A DNA stretch of 5,944 bases, from assembly GCA_021199405.1 (NCBI GenBank), contig JAJQID010000059.1:1-5944 (forward strand). The letters are read 5' to 3'. Positions 1 through 4,958 of this stretch are shown piece by piece (within the stretch, counting starts at the first letter, position 1; every line of letters begins with the position of its first letter). The position numbers were made by a program, and so were the translations under genes. The notes beneath the pieces were generated by a model. The model saw only the letters and a program-made list of their open reading frames with translations. It ran no database searches and was not told the origin of the DNA. The DNA comes from Lachnospiraceae bacterium (GTDB taxonomy: Bacteria; Bacillota; Clostridia; Lachnospirales; Lachnospiraceae).

Positions 1-205
1 GGTACAGGTATGTCTGAATTCTCCAGGAGTGAGCCGGATTCATGCGTCGCTTCGGCGGGATCCCCAGGGAAATTCCGTGTTGGAAGACCTAAATTCCACC
101 AACGGAACCTGGGTCAATGAGAGCAGGCTCTCGCCGAGGGTGCCTTATATTCTGAACAGAGGAGATAAGGTGAGCTTTGCAGGCTGCGATTACATTTTCC
201 GCTGA
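1..205 (+). CDS. FHA-domain protein, C-terminal end (5' truncated by window)
   Basis: The reading frame is open from base 2 to a TGA at 203-205 and gives the last 67 residues of a protein that starts upstream of the window. It shows the second half of a forkhead-associated (FHA) fold: SRIHA near residue 12 (the phosphothreonine-contact Ser-Arg-x-His strand), then DLNSTNGTWVN near 32-42, then LNRGDKVSFA and a final YIF strand. FHA domains bind phosphothreonine peptides, usually made by Ser/Thr kinases. The protein ends right after the FHA fold, so the domain is C-terminal and any N-terminal partner domain is not visible. The pTHR-binding signature is intact, so a working reader domain is likely. 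The whole protein's role cannot be judged from here. Confidence 0.85.
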   Translation, partial: VQVCLNSPGVSRIHASLRRDPQGNSVLEDLNSTNGTWVNESRLSPRVPYILNRGDKVSFAGCDYIFR

Positions 206-272
206 TGATTCCGATATATAGTTGGTGGGGATGTACAGTAGCAGGAGTTGAATTGCAATTTCTGAATTGGGT

Positions 273-301
273 TTTACATTTTCCGGTGATTATGTTAGAA
301 T
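273..301 (+). promoter_or_regulatory. sigma-A promoter with extended -10, upstream of cca
   Basis: TTTACA at 273-278 and TAGAAT at 296-301 are separated by exactly 17 bp, and a TG at 293-294 gives an extended -10 (TGnTAGAAT). Transcription would start near 307-309, leaving a leader of about 140 nt before the cca start codon. It lies in the gap after the FHA gene and points at cca. This is a consensus match read by eye, not a mapped start. Confidence 0.65.
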
Positions 302-320
302 GCTGAACGTAAAGGGGTGT

Positions 321-335
321 GCCGGATTGTCCGGC
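321..335 (+). other. small perfect inverted repeat in the cca leader
   Basis: GCCGGA (321-326) and TCCGGC (330-335) are perfect complements with a 3-nt loop. They lie about 15 nt after the predicted transcription start of cca. No T-run follows, so it is not a terminator. It may be a 5' stem that protects the mRNA, or chance. Nothing else is recognised in the 206-446 gap: no riboswitch or T-box core, and no convincing small gene. Confidence 0.35.
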
Positions 336-446
336 TGCATTTCCTGAAATAATCTTTTGCGTATTTGCGGTTGCTTTTGAAGCTGTGGAACTCTGAGGAG
401 GCTTTGCAGAAAGAAGCTGCGGCGGATATGGACAGCAGGTAAGAAC

Positions 447-1799
447 ATGGTGAAGATATTACTGCCGGAGGATGTAAAGTTCATAATCAATGTGATCACG
501 CGGGCAGGCTTTGAGGCCTACGCGGTTGGAGGCTGTGTCCGGGATTCTATCCTGGGGCGGGAGCCGGAGGACTGGGATATTGCCACCTCTGCTGCACCCC
601 ATCAGATCAAGGATCTGTTTCACCGGACCATAGATACCGGGATTAAGCATGGAACGGTGACAGTGATGATCCATCGGACCGGATACGAAGTCACTACCTA
701 TCGGGTGGATGGAGAATATCTGGACGGCCGCCATCCGGAGAGTGTAAGGTTTGTGGCAAGTCTTCAGGAGGATTTGAAGAGACGGGATTTTACGATCAAT
801 GCCATGGCCTACAATGACAGTGCGGGGCTGGTAGACCTGTTTGGCGGACAGCGGGATCTGGAGCAGGGACTCATCCGCTGTGTGGGAAATGCGATGGACA
901 GGTTTGGAGAGGACGCTCTGCGTATTCTCAGAGCGGTTCGCTTCTCCGCGCAGCTGGGATATCAGATTCATCCGTTTACCCGGGATGCCATGAAGAGTCT
1001 GGCTCCAAATTTAAAAAAGGTCAGTATGGAGCGGATACAGACGGAGTTTGTCAAGCTTCTCTGCTCCCCTCATCCGGAGTATCTGGAGCAGATGTACGAG
1101 CTGGGGCTGACGGCGCAGTTCTTGCCGGAGTTTGATGCCATGATGGGGACGGAGCAGCATAATCCTCACCATTGCTATACTGTGGGAGTTCACACGATTC
1201 GGGTGGTGCAGGGTGTCCCCGGAGATCGGGTGCTGCGGCTGGCAGCGCTGTTTCATGATGTGGGAAAACCGGCATGCAGATGGTCGGGAGAGGATCATGT
1301 GGATCACTTTGCGGGGCACGCACAGGTGGGCAGCGATATGACCGAGCAGATTCTGCGGAGGATGAAATTTGACAATGATACGATCCGGCAGGTCTGCTGC
1401 CTGGTTCTTTATCATGACATGGGCAATAATGTAAATATTACGCCGGAGTTTGTCAGATTCCTGATGCATGATGTGGGAGTGGCACTGTATCCAAAGCTGA
1501 TGATATTAAAGGAGGCTGATATAGCCGCCCAGAGCGACTACATGGCGGAGGAAAAACGGGAAAATCACAGAAGGCTGAGACAATATTATGAGGAAGCGCT
1601 GGAGAGAGACTACTGCATAGACTTAAAGCAGCTGGCGGTAAAGGGGCGCGACCTGATTGAAGCGGGAATGCAGCCTGGTATGAAGCTGGGCGAGGCGTTG
1701 GAAAGGCTTCTGGATGAGGTATTAAGCCATCCGGAATTGAATGAGAGAGAGATTTTGCTGGAAAAGCTGAGGGAGTGGGGATATTTGTCACCAGGTTGA
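447..1799 (+). CDS. cca: CCA tRNA nucleotidyltransferase (class II, with HD domain)
   Basis: This enzyme adds or repairs the 3'-terminal CCA of tRNAs in the cytoplasm using CTP and ATP, without a nucleic acid template. The 450-aa product shows the class II nucleotidyltransferase motifs in order. Motif A is GGCVRDSILGR followed by EDWDIAT, with the metal-binding pair D42/D44. RRDFTINAMAY lies at 112-122 (motif B), and the DLFGG turn at 130-134 (motif C). The nucleotide-selecting EDxxRxxRxxRF is at 155-166 (motif D), and a MERIQTE helix at 194-200 (motif E). The C-terminal half adds an HD phosphohydrolase-type domain with H270-D271 in LFHDVGKP and further His near 287-291, a common addition in bacterial members. 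The ATG at 447 has only a weak AGCAGGT upstream, but it sits just before the conserved N-terminal helix. A CC-only or poly(A)-adding activity cannot be excluded by motif reading, but a full CCA enzyme is the best call. Confidence 0.93.
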   Translation: MVKILLPEDVKFIINVITRAGFEAYAVGGCVRDSILGREPEDWDIATSAAPHQIKDLFHRTIDTGIKHGTVTVMIHRTGYEVTTYRVDGEYLDGRHPESVRFVASLQEDLKRRDFTINAMAYNDSAGLVDLFGGQRDLEQGLIRCVGNAMDRFGEDALRILRAVRFSAQLGYQIHPFTRDAMKSLAPNLKKVSMERIQTEFVKLLCSPHPEYLEQMYELGLTAQFLPEFDAMMGTEQHNPHHCYTVGVHTIRVVQGVPGDRVLRLAALFHDVGKPACRWSGEDHVDHFAGHAQVGSDMTEQILRRMKFDNDTIRQVCCLVLYHDMGNNVNITPEFVRFLMHDVGVALYPKLMILKEADIAAQSDYMAEEKRENHRRLRQYYEEALERDYCIDLKQLAVKGRDLIEAGMQPGMKLGEALERLLDEVLSHPELNEREILLEKLREWGYLSPG

Positions 1800-1834
1800 T
1801 GTAATAAAAATATTCCCCTTCTAAATTTCTCCGG

Positions 1835-1882
1835 CCTGTCATAGATATAGTAAACGATTTTGTGTCGTTTGGCTATGACGGG
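1835..1882 (+). promoter_or_regulatory. long imperfect hairpin abutting the cotS-like ribosome binding site
   Basis: The arms CCTGTCATAG (1835-1844) and CTATGACGGG (1873-1882) pair over 10 bp with one G-T wobble. A second stem inside, AAACGA (1852-1857) with TCGTTT (1865-1870), has a 7-nt loop and can gain a further T-G pair. The last bases of the 3' arm are the first G's of the GGAGG at 1881-1885, the Shine-Dalgarno of the next gene. There is no T-run, so it is not a normal terminator for cca. It could modulate translation or mRNA stability. The structure is seen; the function is inferred. Confidence 0.5.
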
Positions 1883-1893
1883 AGGGGAAAGGA

Positions 1894-2871
1894 ATGGCAG
1901 AGCAGGCCGCAAATATTTTAGGGCAGTATGGATTGACGGTGGAGGAGGTCAGAAAGGGAAGAGGTCATTGGATCGTCTATAGTAATGAGGGCGTTTTTTC
2001 GCTGAAGGAGTGCCGGACAGGAGAGGAACACCTGAAGCTTTTAAGGGATCTGACAGATCACATTGTACAGACTGTGGGAACGAATGTTCAGCAGATAATC
2101 ACTACCCCGGAAGGAGCTCTGACAGTCAGGGACATAGATGATACGCCGTATATGCTGCAGACGTTCTGTGAGGGCAGGGAATGCAATATCAGAGACAGCA
2201 GGGAATGGGAGCAGGCTATTCGACTGCTGGCACAAATGCATCGGGGAATGCAGTTTGACGCTTATGGCAGAATTCCTCTCAGCAGCCTGGACGGGGAATT
2301 TTGCAAGAGAAACAGGGAACTGAGGAAAATCCGCCGTTATCTGAAGGAAAAAAGGCAGAAAAATGAATTTGAGCGTATTTTATATAATCAATATGGCTGT
2401 TTCCTGGAGCAGGCGCTGAAGGCGGAGGAGGAGTGGCTGCCTTACGAGAGGATTTTTGCAGAAGAGAGAAAAATGTGGTTTTGCCACGGTGATTACCAGT
2501 ATCATAATGTATGGTTTGGCGGGGACAGGACAATGATCCTGAATCTGGAAGGCTTCCTGGCAGATGCTCCCTGCAGGGATCTTTATCAGTTTATGCGGAA
2601 AATTCTGGAAAAAAATAACTGGGATCAGCGGCTGGGGCAGGAGATGCTTGATATTTACGAGCGGGAAAGAGAGCTGCCTCTGGAGGAGAAAATTTCTCTG
2701 ATTTACCGTTTTTCCTATCCGGAAAAGTTCTGGAAGATCGCGAATCACTATTATAACGGCAAGAAAAGCTTTACACCCGGAAAGAGCGAAGAAAAGCTTC
2801 AGAAGGTGTTTTTACAGGAGGAAGCGCGTCAAAGCTTCATTGAAGATTGCCTGAAAGCGTTTATCCAGTGA
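1894..2871 (+). CDS. CotS-family spore coat protein (kinase-like fold)
   Basis: This 325-aa product has the aminoglycoside-phosphotransferase-like fold of CotS/CotI spore coat proteins. An N-terminal lobe includes FSLKE at 35-39, with K38 as the possible nucleotide-contact lysine. The Brenner-type loop CHGDYQYHN (197-205) keeps H198, D200 and N205. After it comes ILNLEGF, where the usual metal-binding Asp is N217, then RDLYQFMRKILEKNNW and later the stretch YPEKFWKIANHYYNGKK, which I recall as typical of clostridial CotS proteins. Such proteins are made in the mother cell late in sporulation and sit in the coat. The start ATG has a strong GGAGG 8 nt upstream. The gap from cca is 94 nt and is largely filled by a hairpin. 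No sporulation promoter was recognised directly before it, so it may be read through from cca or use a site I cannot see. Another small-molecule kinase-like role is possible but less likely. Confidence 0.8.
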   Translation: MAEQAANILGQYGLTVEEVRKGRGHWIVYSNEGVFSLKECRTGEEHLKLLRDLTDHIVQTVGTNVQQIITTPEGALTVRDIDDTPYMLQTFCEGRECNIRDSREWEQAIRLLAQMHRGMQFDAYGRIPLSSLDGEFCKRNRELRKIRRYLKEKRQKNEFERILYNQYGCFLEQALKAEEEWLPYERIFAEERKMWFCHGDYQYHNVWFGGDRTMILNLEGFLADAPCRDLYQFMRKILEKNNWDQRLGQEMLDIYERERELPLEEKISLIYRFSYPEKFWKIANHYYNGKKSFTPGKSEEKLQKVFLQEEARQSFIEDCLKAFIQ

Positions 2872-2910
2872 AAAGACGGGTTGATTTATTCCGGAAAGTT
2901 ATGACAGAGT

Positions 2911-2949
2911 GCTCCATAATCGGTTTTGGACGCAAAAGAGCCTTTTTTT
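2911..2949 (+). terminator. weak possible terminator after the cotS-like gene
   Basis: TTTTG (2924-2928) pairs with CAAAA (2933-2937) around a GACG loop. GCTC (2911-2914) can pair with GAGC (2938-2941) if the bases between are bulged out, and seven T's follow at 2943-2949. The T-run and position suit a terminator, but the stem is AU-rich and interrupted, so efficiency is doubtful. Confidence 0.4.
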
Positions 2950-2973
2950 CATGAATAACTGTAAGAAAGTGCC

Positions 2974-3002
2974 TTGACAGCGCCTGAAATAAAGGCTATA
3001 GT
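2974..3002 (+). promoter_or_regulatory. near-consensus sigma-A promoter for the HU gene
   Basis: A perfect -35 TTGACA (2974-2979) is followed after exactly 17 bp by TATAGT (2997-3002). Transcription should start near 3009, giving a leader of about 37 nt. This strength suits HU, one of the most abundant bacterial proteins. Confidence 0.8.
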
Positions 3003-3010
3003 ATTGGTTG

Positions 3011-3028
3011 TCGCTGAGAGAGTAGCGA
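3011..3028 (+). other. 5'-terminal stem-loop of the HU mRNA
   Basis: TCGCT (3011-3015) and AGCGA (3024-3028) are perfect complements around an 8-nt loop, and flanking G-T wobbles may extend the stem. It begins within a few bases of the predicted transcription start and ends just before the AAGGAG of the HU gene. A hairpin at an mRNA's very 5' end is a known stabilising arrangement in Firmicutes; that role here is inference. Confidence 0.4.
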
Positions 3029-3045
3029 TGGAAAGGAGTACGAGC

Positions 3046-3321
3046 ATGAATAAAAAGGAATTAGTTTCAGCTGTAGCTGAGGCCAGCGGCGTGTCCAAAA
3101 AGGATACCGAGGCTGTAATCAGTGCTTTTACTGAAGTCGTAGGCGACGCTATGAAGAGCGGCGACAAGGTTCAGTTAGTTGGATTTGGTACTTTTGAGGT
3201 CAGCAGGAGAGCCGCAAGGGTTGGCAGAAATCCTGCGACAGGCGAGACAATGCAGATTGAAGCATCCAGTGTTCCGAAGTTTAAGGCCGGCAATGCTTTA
3301 AAAGAAAAAGTGAATGCATAA
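3046..3321 (+). CDS. hup: HU family DNA-binding protein
   Basis: This 91-aa protein is a full-length match to HU, the histone-like protein that binds and bends DNA as a dimer and compacts the nucleoid. It opens with MNKKELVSAVAE, the standard HU first helix. The signature VGFGTFEVSRRAAR is followed by GRNPATGE, the tip of the DNA-gripping arm with the intercalating proline, and it ends in PKFKAGNALKEKVN. The ATG at 3046 is chosen because AAGGAG lies 7-8 nt upstream and the family starts here. Longer in-frame starts (ATG at 3028, TTG at 2974) would overlap the leader or the promoter itself. The gene has its own strong promoter and a tight terminator, so it is mostly a single-gene unit. Nothing is missing from the family pattern. 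Confidence 0.96.
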   Translation: MNKKELVSAVAEASGVSKKDTEAVISAFTEVVGDAMKSGDKVQLVGFGTFEVSRRAARVGRNPATGETMQIEASSVPKFKAGNALKEKVNA

Positions 3322-3326
3322 ATTGT

Positions 3327-3352
3327 AAAAGAGCCTGTGATGGGCTCTTTTT
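3327..3352 (+). terminator. intrinsic terminator after the HU gene
   Basis: AAAAGAGCC (3327-3335) pairs perfectly with GGCTCTTTT (3343-3351) around a 7-nt loop, and the 3' side ends in a run of five T's. It starts 5 nt after the HU stop codon. The A-run on the 5' side means it could also stop transcription from the other strand, although no opposing gene is present. Confidence 0.85.
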
Positions 3353-3356
3353 GCAT

Positions 3357-3416
3357 TGCATTGAACACTTCCCAAAGGGACGCCTTCGGTGTACGGAACT
3401 CTGATATGCATTGAAC
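3357..3416 (+). repeat. 10-bp direct repeat between the HU terminator and rqcP
   Basis: TGCATTGAAC occurs at 3357-3366 and again at 3407-3416, 50 bp apart. The second copy ends immediately before the GGGG of the rqcP ribosome binding site, and the first lies directly after the HU terminator. Function unknown; it may be a binding-site pair, a small duplication or chance. No convincing promoter for rqcP was found in 3353-3425. Confidence 0.4.
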
Positions 3417-3425
3417 GGGGAAAAT

Positions 3426-3665
3426 ATGAGATTAGACAAATTTTTAAAGGTCTCCAGATTAATTAAATGGCGGACAGTGGCGAACGAGGCCTGCGATGCA
3501 GGACGTGTCATGATCAATGACAAGGTGGCGAAGGCTTCCACGGAGGTCAGGGTGGGCGACCGCATCACCATTTCCTTTGGCAACCGGGAGGTGAAGGTGG
3601 AGGTGACGGCAGTCGCGGAGACCATGAAAAAGGAAGAGGCGAAGGACCTGTTTAAATATATTTAA
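3426..3665 (+). CDS. rqcP: RqcP (YabO), S4-domain ribosome quality control factor
   Basis: The 79-aa product is a single S4 RNA-binding domain. It begins with MRLDKFLKVSRLIKWRT and continues through EACDAGRVMINDKVAKAS, VGDRITISFG and a KKEEA tail. This matches B. subtilis YabO/RqcP closely in start, order and size. RqcP binds the 50S subunit with a peptidyl-tRNA and works with RqcH to add C-terminal alanine tails that mark stalled nascent chains for degradation. The ATG at 3426 has GGGG 5 nt upstream and matches the family's first residue; a TTG 15 nt earlier lacks a ribosome binding site. One small difference is W at position 15, where I recall R in the Bacillus protein. It lies in the usual place, just upstream of yabP. 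Related short S4 proteins such as heat-shock HslR are less likely given this location. Confidence 0.9.
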   Translation: MRLDKFLKVSRLIKWRTVANEACDAGRVMINDKVAKASTEVRVGDRITISFGNREVKVEVTAVAETMKKEEAKDLFKYI

Positions 3666-3670
3666 AATGA

Positions 3671-3699
3671 GAATATCCGCCGCCGTGGCTTCATAAGAT
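3671..3699 (+). promoter_or_regulatory. sigma-E-like promoter upstream of yabPQ
   Basis: GAATATC (3671-3677) matches the sigma-E -35 pattern (K-M-ATATT) at six of seven positions. After exactly 14 bp comes CATAAGAT (3692-3699), six of eight against CATACAAT with CATA intact. It starts 6 bp after the rqcP stop and points at yabP, which is mother-cell (sigma-E) expressed in B. subtilis. Read by eye; the transcript leader would be about 150 nt. Confidence 0.6.
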
Positions 3700-3780
3700 A
3701 GCTTAGGAGCTTTTGAGAAATGATTTCGCAGCAGATCCTGATCGGAGGGCAAAACAGCTTCTGAGAAGGAAGAGAGGCTT

Positions 3781-3820
3781 CGGAAAACTGCCGCCAGGTT
3801 TGTAAAGCGGCTTCCGGCAG
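3781..3820 (+). other. hairpin(s) in the yabP leader
   Basis: CGGAA (3781-3785) plus GCCGC (3790-3794) pair with GCGGC (3807-3811) plus TTCCG (3812-3816), a 10-bp stem with one 4-nt bulge and a 12-nt loop. An alternative, CTGCCG (3788-3793) with CGGCAG (3815-3820), uses some of the same bases, so the two exclude each other. There is no T-run. The rest of 3700-3854 shows no gene. Confidence 0.35.
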
Positions 3821-3854
3821 GAAAACGCTCTAAATGACGGGACAGGAGGCGGAT

Positions 3855-4145
3855 ATGGAAGAGCTGTACAAATCAGGCAGCAGAGAACACAGACTGATTC
3901 TGGACAATCGGGGAGGGCTGACGCTAAGCAGTGTGGTGGATATTATCAGCTTTGATTTAAACGAGGTCCTCATGGAGACCTCAGCCGGAATGCTGACTGT
4001 GCAGGGCCAGGATCTTCATGTCAATAAGCTTTTGCTGGAGAAAGGGGAAGTGGATATCAGCGGTACAGTGGACAGTCTGCTGTATTCGGATGTCTCGTCA
4101 TATGGGGAGAAGGCCGGAAGCTTCCTGCGCAGGCTGTTTCAGTGA
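3855..4145 (+). CDS. yabP: Sporulation protein YabP
   Basis: The 96-aa product is a soluble YabP/YqfC-family protein needed for spore coat and cortex development in the mother cell. It shows the family run: EHRLILDNRGGLTLSSV, then VVDIISFDLNEVLMETSAG, MLTVQGQDLHVNKLLLEKG and EVDISGTVDSLLY, ending in a short basic tail RRLFQ. Sheet-like repeats with no membrane segment fit the family. The ATG at 3855 is chosen because AGGAGG lies 5 nt upstream; an in-frame ATG 21 nt earlier would place that ribosome binding site inside the gene. It is followed by yabQ with a 4-nt overlap (GTGA), which implies translational coupling. A sigma-E-like promoter lies about 155 bp upstream. Confidence 0.9.
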   Translation: MEELYKSGSREHRLILDNRGGLTLSSVVDIISFDLNEVLMETSAGMLTVQGQDLHVNKLLLEKGEVDISGTVDSLLYSDVSSYGEKAGSFLRRLFQ

Positions 4146-4525
4146 TTTTTCATGATGAGGAATGGCGGGTTATTTCCCAGGCGCTGCTTCTGGAGCTGGA
4201 GCTGTCGGTACTGTATGATTTCCTCCGGGGACTGCGCCGCCTGAGCCGTGGAATCTGGTGTACCTTTTTGTGCGATATTGTGTTCTGGGGCTGTACAGCG
4301 GTGTTATCCTTCCGGCTGATGCATGGGTACAGCAACGGCCTGTTTCGCTGGTACGCGGTGGGGGCTGCCTTTTTTGCCATGTGGCTTTACGGGAAAACTG
4401 TTGGGCGCCTGATCCATCAGCTGTCTCAGGCTTTGGCCGGACCGGCGAAGAATGCCTTGACGAAACTGAAAAGACTGGTTATTATAAAAGCAGACAGGAA
4501 GCGAACGGAGGCAGACCCAGAATGA
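4142..4525 (+). CDS. yabQ: Spore cortex biosynthesis protein YabQ
   Basis: The 127-aa product is a YabQ-type membrane protein of the sporulating mother cell, needed for spore cortex formation in Bacillus. The family hallmark YDFLRGLRRL is at 25-34. It is followed by DIVFWGCTAVLSF (45-57) and an NGLFRWYAVGAAF stretch (65-77) leading to LYGKTVGRL. Two hydrophobic segments at about 39-60 and 67-85 are clear. The first segment, at about 10-28, is weak: where YabQ usually has a glycine-rich membrane helix, this protein has ISQALLLELELSVL with two glutamates. The GTG start overlaps the yabP stop and has no strong ribosome binding site, so it likely relies on coupling. The 3' end overlaps divIC by 4 nt (ATGA) and also holds a possible sigma-A promoter for it. 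Confidence 0.85.
   Translation: MIFHDEEWRVISQALLLELELSVLYDFLRGLRRLSRGIWCTFLCDIVFWGCTAVLSFRLMHGYSNGLFRWYAVGAAFFAMWLYGKTVGRLIHQLSQALAGPAKNALTKLKRLVIIKADRKRTEADPE
4457..4485 (+). promoter_or_regulatory. sigma-A-like promoter inside yabQ, facing divIC
   Basis: TTGACG (4457-4462) and TATTAT (4480-4485) are separated by exactly 17 bp, five of six matches at each element. Transcription would start near 4492, still upstream of the GGAGG (4507-4511) that serves divIC. It would give the division gene a growth-phase supply independent of sporulation control. It lies within coding sequence, so chance must be considered. Confidence 0.5.
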
Positions 4526-4827
4526 AACCGGCGTACAAAGGCAGAACAAAGTATCACAACAAGGCGGCAATATATGTTGTCTGTCTTCTGGTGATGGTGA
4601 TCGCGATTGTGTTCGTGGTCAACGGAAATTCGCTGAGAATCAAAAAAGCGGAATATCAGGCACAGCTTGATTCTCTGGAGGAGCAGTATGCGAGTGAGGT
4701 GGCCAGGGAGGAAGAGCTGGAGGAATATGAGAAATATACGAAGACCATGAAGTACTACGAAGAGGTAGCACGGGAGAAGCTGGGAATGGTCTACGAGGAC
4801 GAGATCATATTTAAGGACAACGAATAA
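4522..4827 (+). CDS. divIC: Septum formation initiator DivIC (FtsB/DivIC family)
   Basis: The 101-aa product is a bitopic membrane protein of the divisome, which in Firmicutes partners FtsL and DivIB at the septum. A basic N-terminus (KGRTKYHNK) inside the cell is followed by one membrane segment at about 16-33. Then comes a charged heptad-like coiled coil from about 38 to 75, rich in E, K and Q. It ends in the family motif YYEEVAREKLGMVYEDEIIF. The ATG at 4522 is chosen because it overlaps the yabQ stop (ATGA) and has GGAGG 10 nt upstream; the same frame is open further 5', but that part lies inside yabQ and is not protein-like. It is the last gene before a strong terminator. FtsL is the main alternative, but the length, ending and position after yabQ favour DivIC. 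Confidence 0.9.
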   Translation: MKPAYKGRTKYHNKAAIYVVCLLVMVIAIVFVVNGNSLRIKKAEYQAQLDSLEEQYASEVAREEELEEYEKYTKTMKYYEEVAREKLGMVYEDEIIFKDNE

Positions 4828-4836
4828 GAATTTTGG

Positions 4837-4862
4837 GGCAGCCCGCACAGGGCTGTCTTTTT
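4837..4862 (+). terminator. intrinsic terminator after divIC
   Basis: GGCAGCCC (4837-4844) pairs with GGGCTGTC (4850-4857), 8 bp with one G-T wobble, around a GCACA loop, and five T's follow. It begins 9 nt after the divIC stop and separates the yab/divIC unit from spoIIE. Confidence 0.88.
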
Positions 4863-4895
4863 ATGTAAATAAATTCTGAAGGAAACGCAAGTGCT

Positions 4896-4929
4896 TTCGA
4901 CACTCTTTTTTTTCATGAGAGACTATAAT
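4896..4929 (+). promoter_or_regulatory. Spo0A-activated sigma-A promoter of spoIIE with 0A box
   Basis: TTCGACA (4896-4902) is the exact reverse complement of the Spo0A box TGTCGAA. Its last six bases, TCGACA (4897-4902), also serve as a TTGACA-like -35. A perfect TATAAT follows at 4924-4929 after 21 bp. A 21-22 bp spacer with an overlapping 0A box is the known layout of Spo0A-dependent sigma-A promoters such as B. subtilis spoIIE and spoIIG. Transcription would start near 4936, just before the spoIIE ribosome binding site. No second clear 0A box was found upstream. Confidence 0.78.
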
Positions 4930-4958
4930 GGATCCAAAACGCAAAGGGGGATTTGGGC

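Noticed and set aside
459..1469. Minus-strand open frames antisense to cca
   Set aside because: No recognisable protein features; they mirror a well-supported gene on the + strand.
1840..1849. CATAGATATA as a sigma-K or sigma-E -10 before the cotS-like gene
   Set aside because: CATA is present, but the downstream bases do not match either pattern and no -35 lies at the right distance; the bases are also part of the hairpin.
2974..3045. N-terminally longer HU protein starting at TTG 2974
   Set aside because: That TTG is the first base triplet of a perfect -35 (TTGACA) and would lie upstream of the transcription start; the ATG at 3046 has AAGGAG and matches the family start.
3411..3425. rqcP start at TTG 3411
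   Set aside because: No ribosome binding site, and the family begins with MRLDKFL at 3426.
3834..3854. yabP start at ATG 3834
   Set aside because: It would place the AGGAGG at 3844-3849 inside the gene and has no ribosome binding site of its own.
4258..4521. 88-residue N-terminal extension of DivIC
   Set aside because: The open frame there lies inside yabQ in another frame and does not resemble DivIC; ATG 4522 has GGAGG and the usual basic N-terminus.
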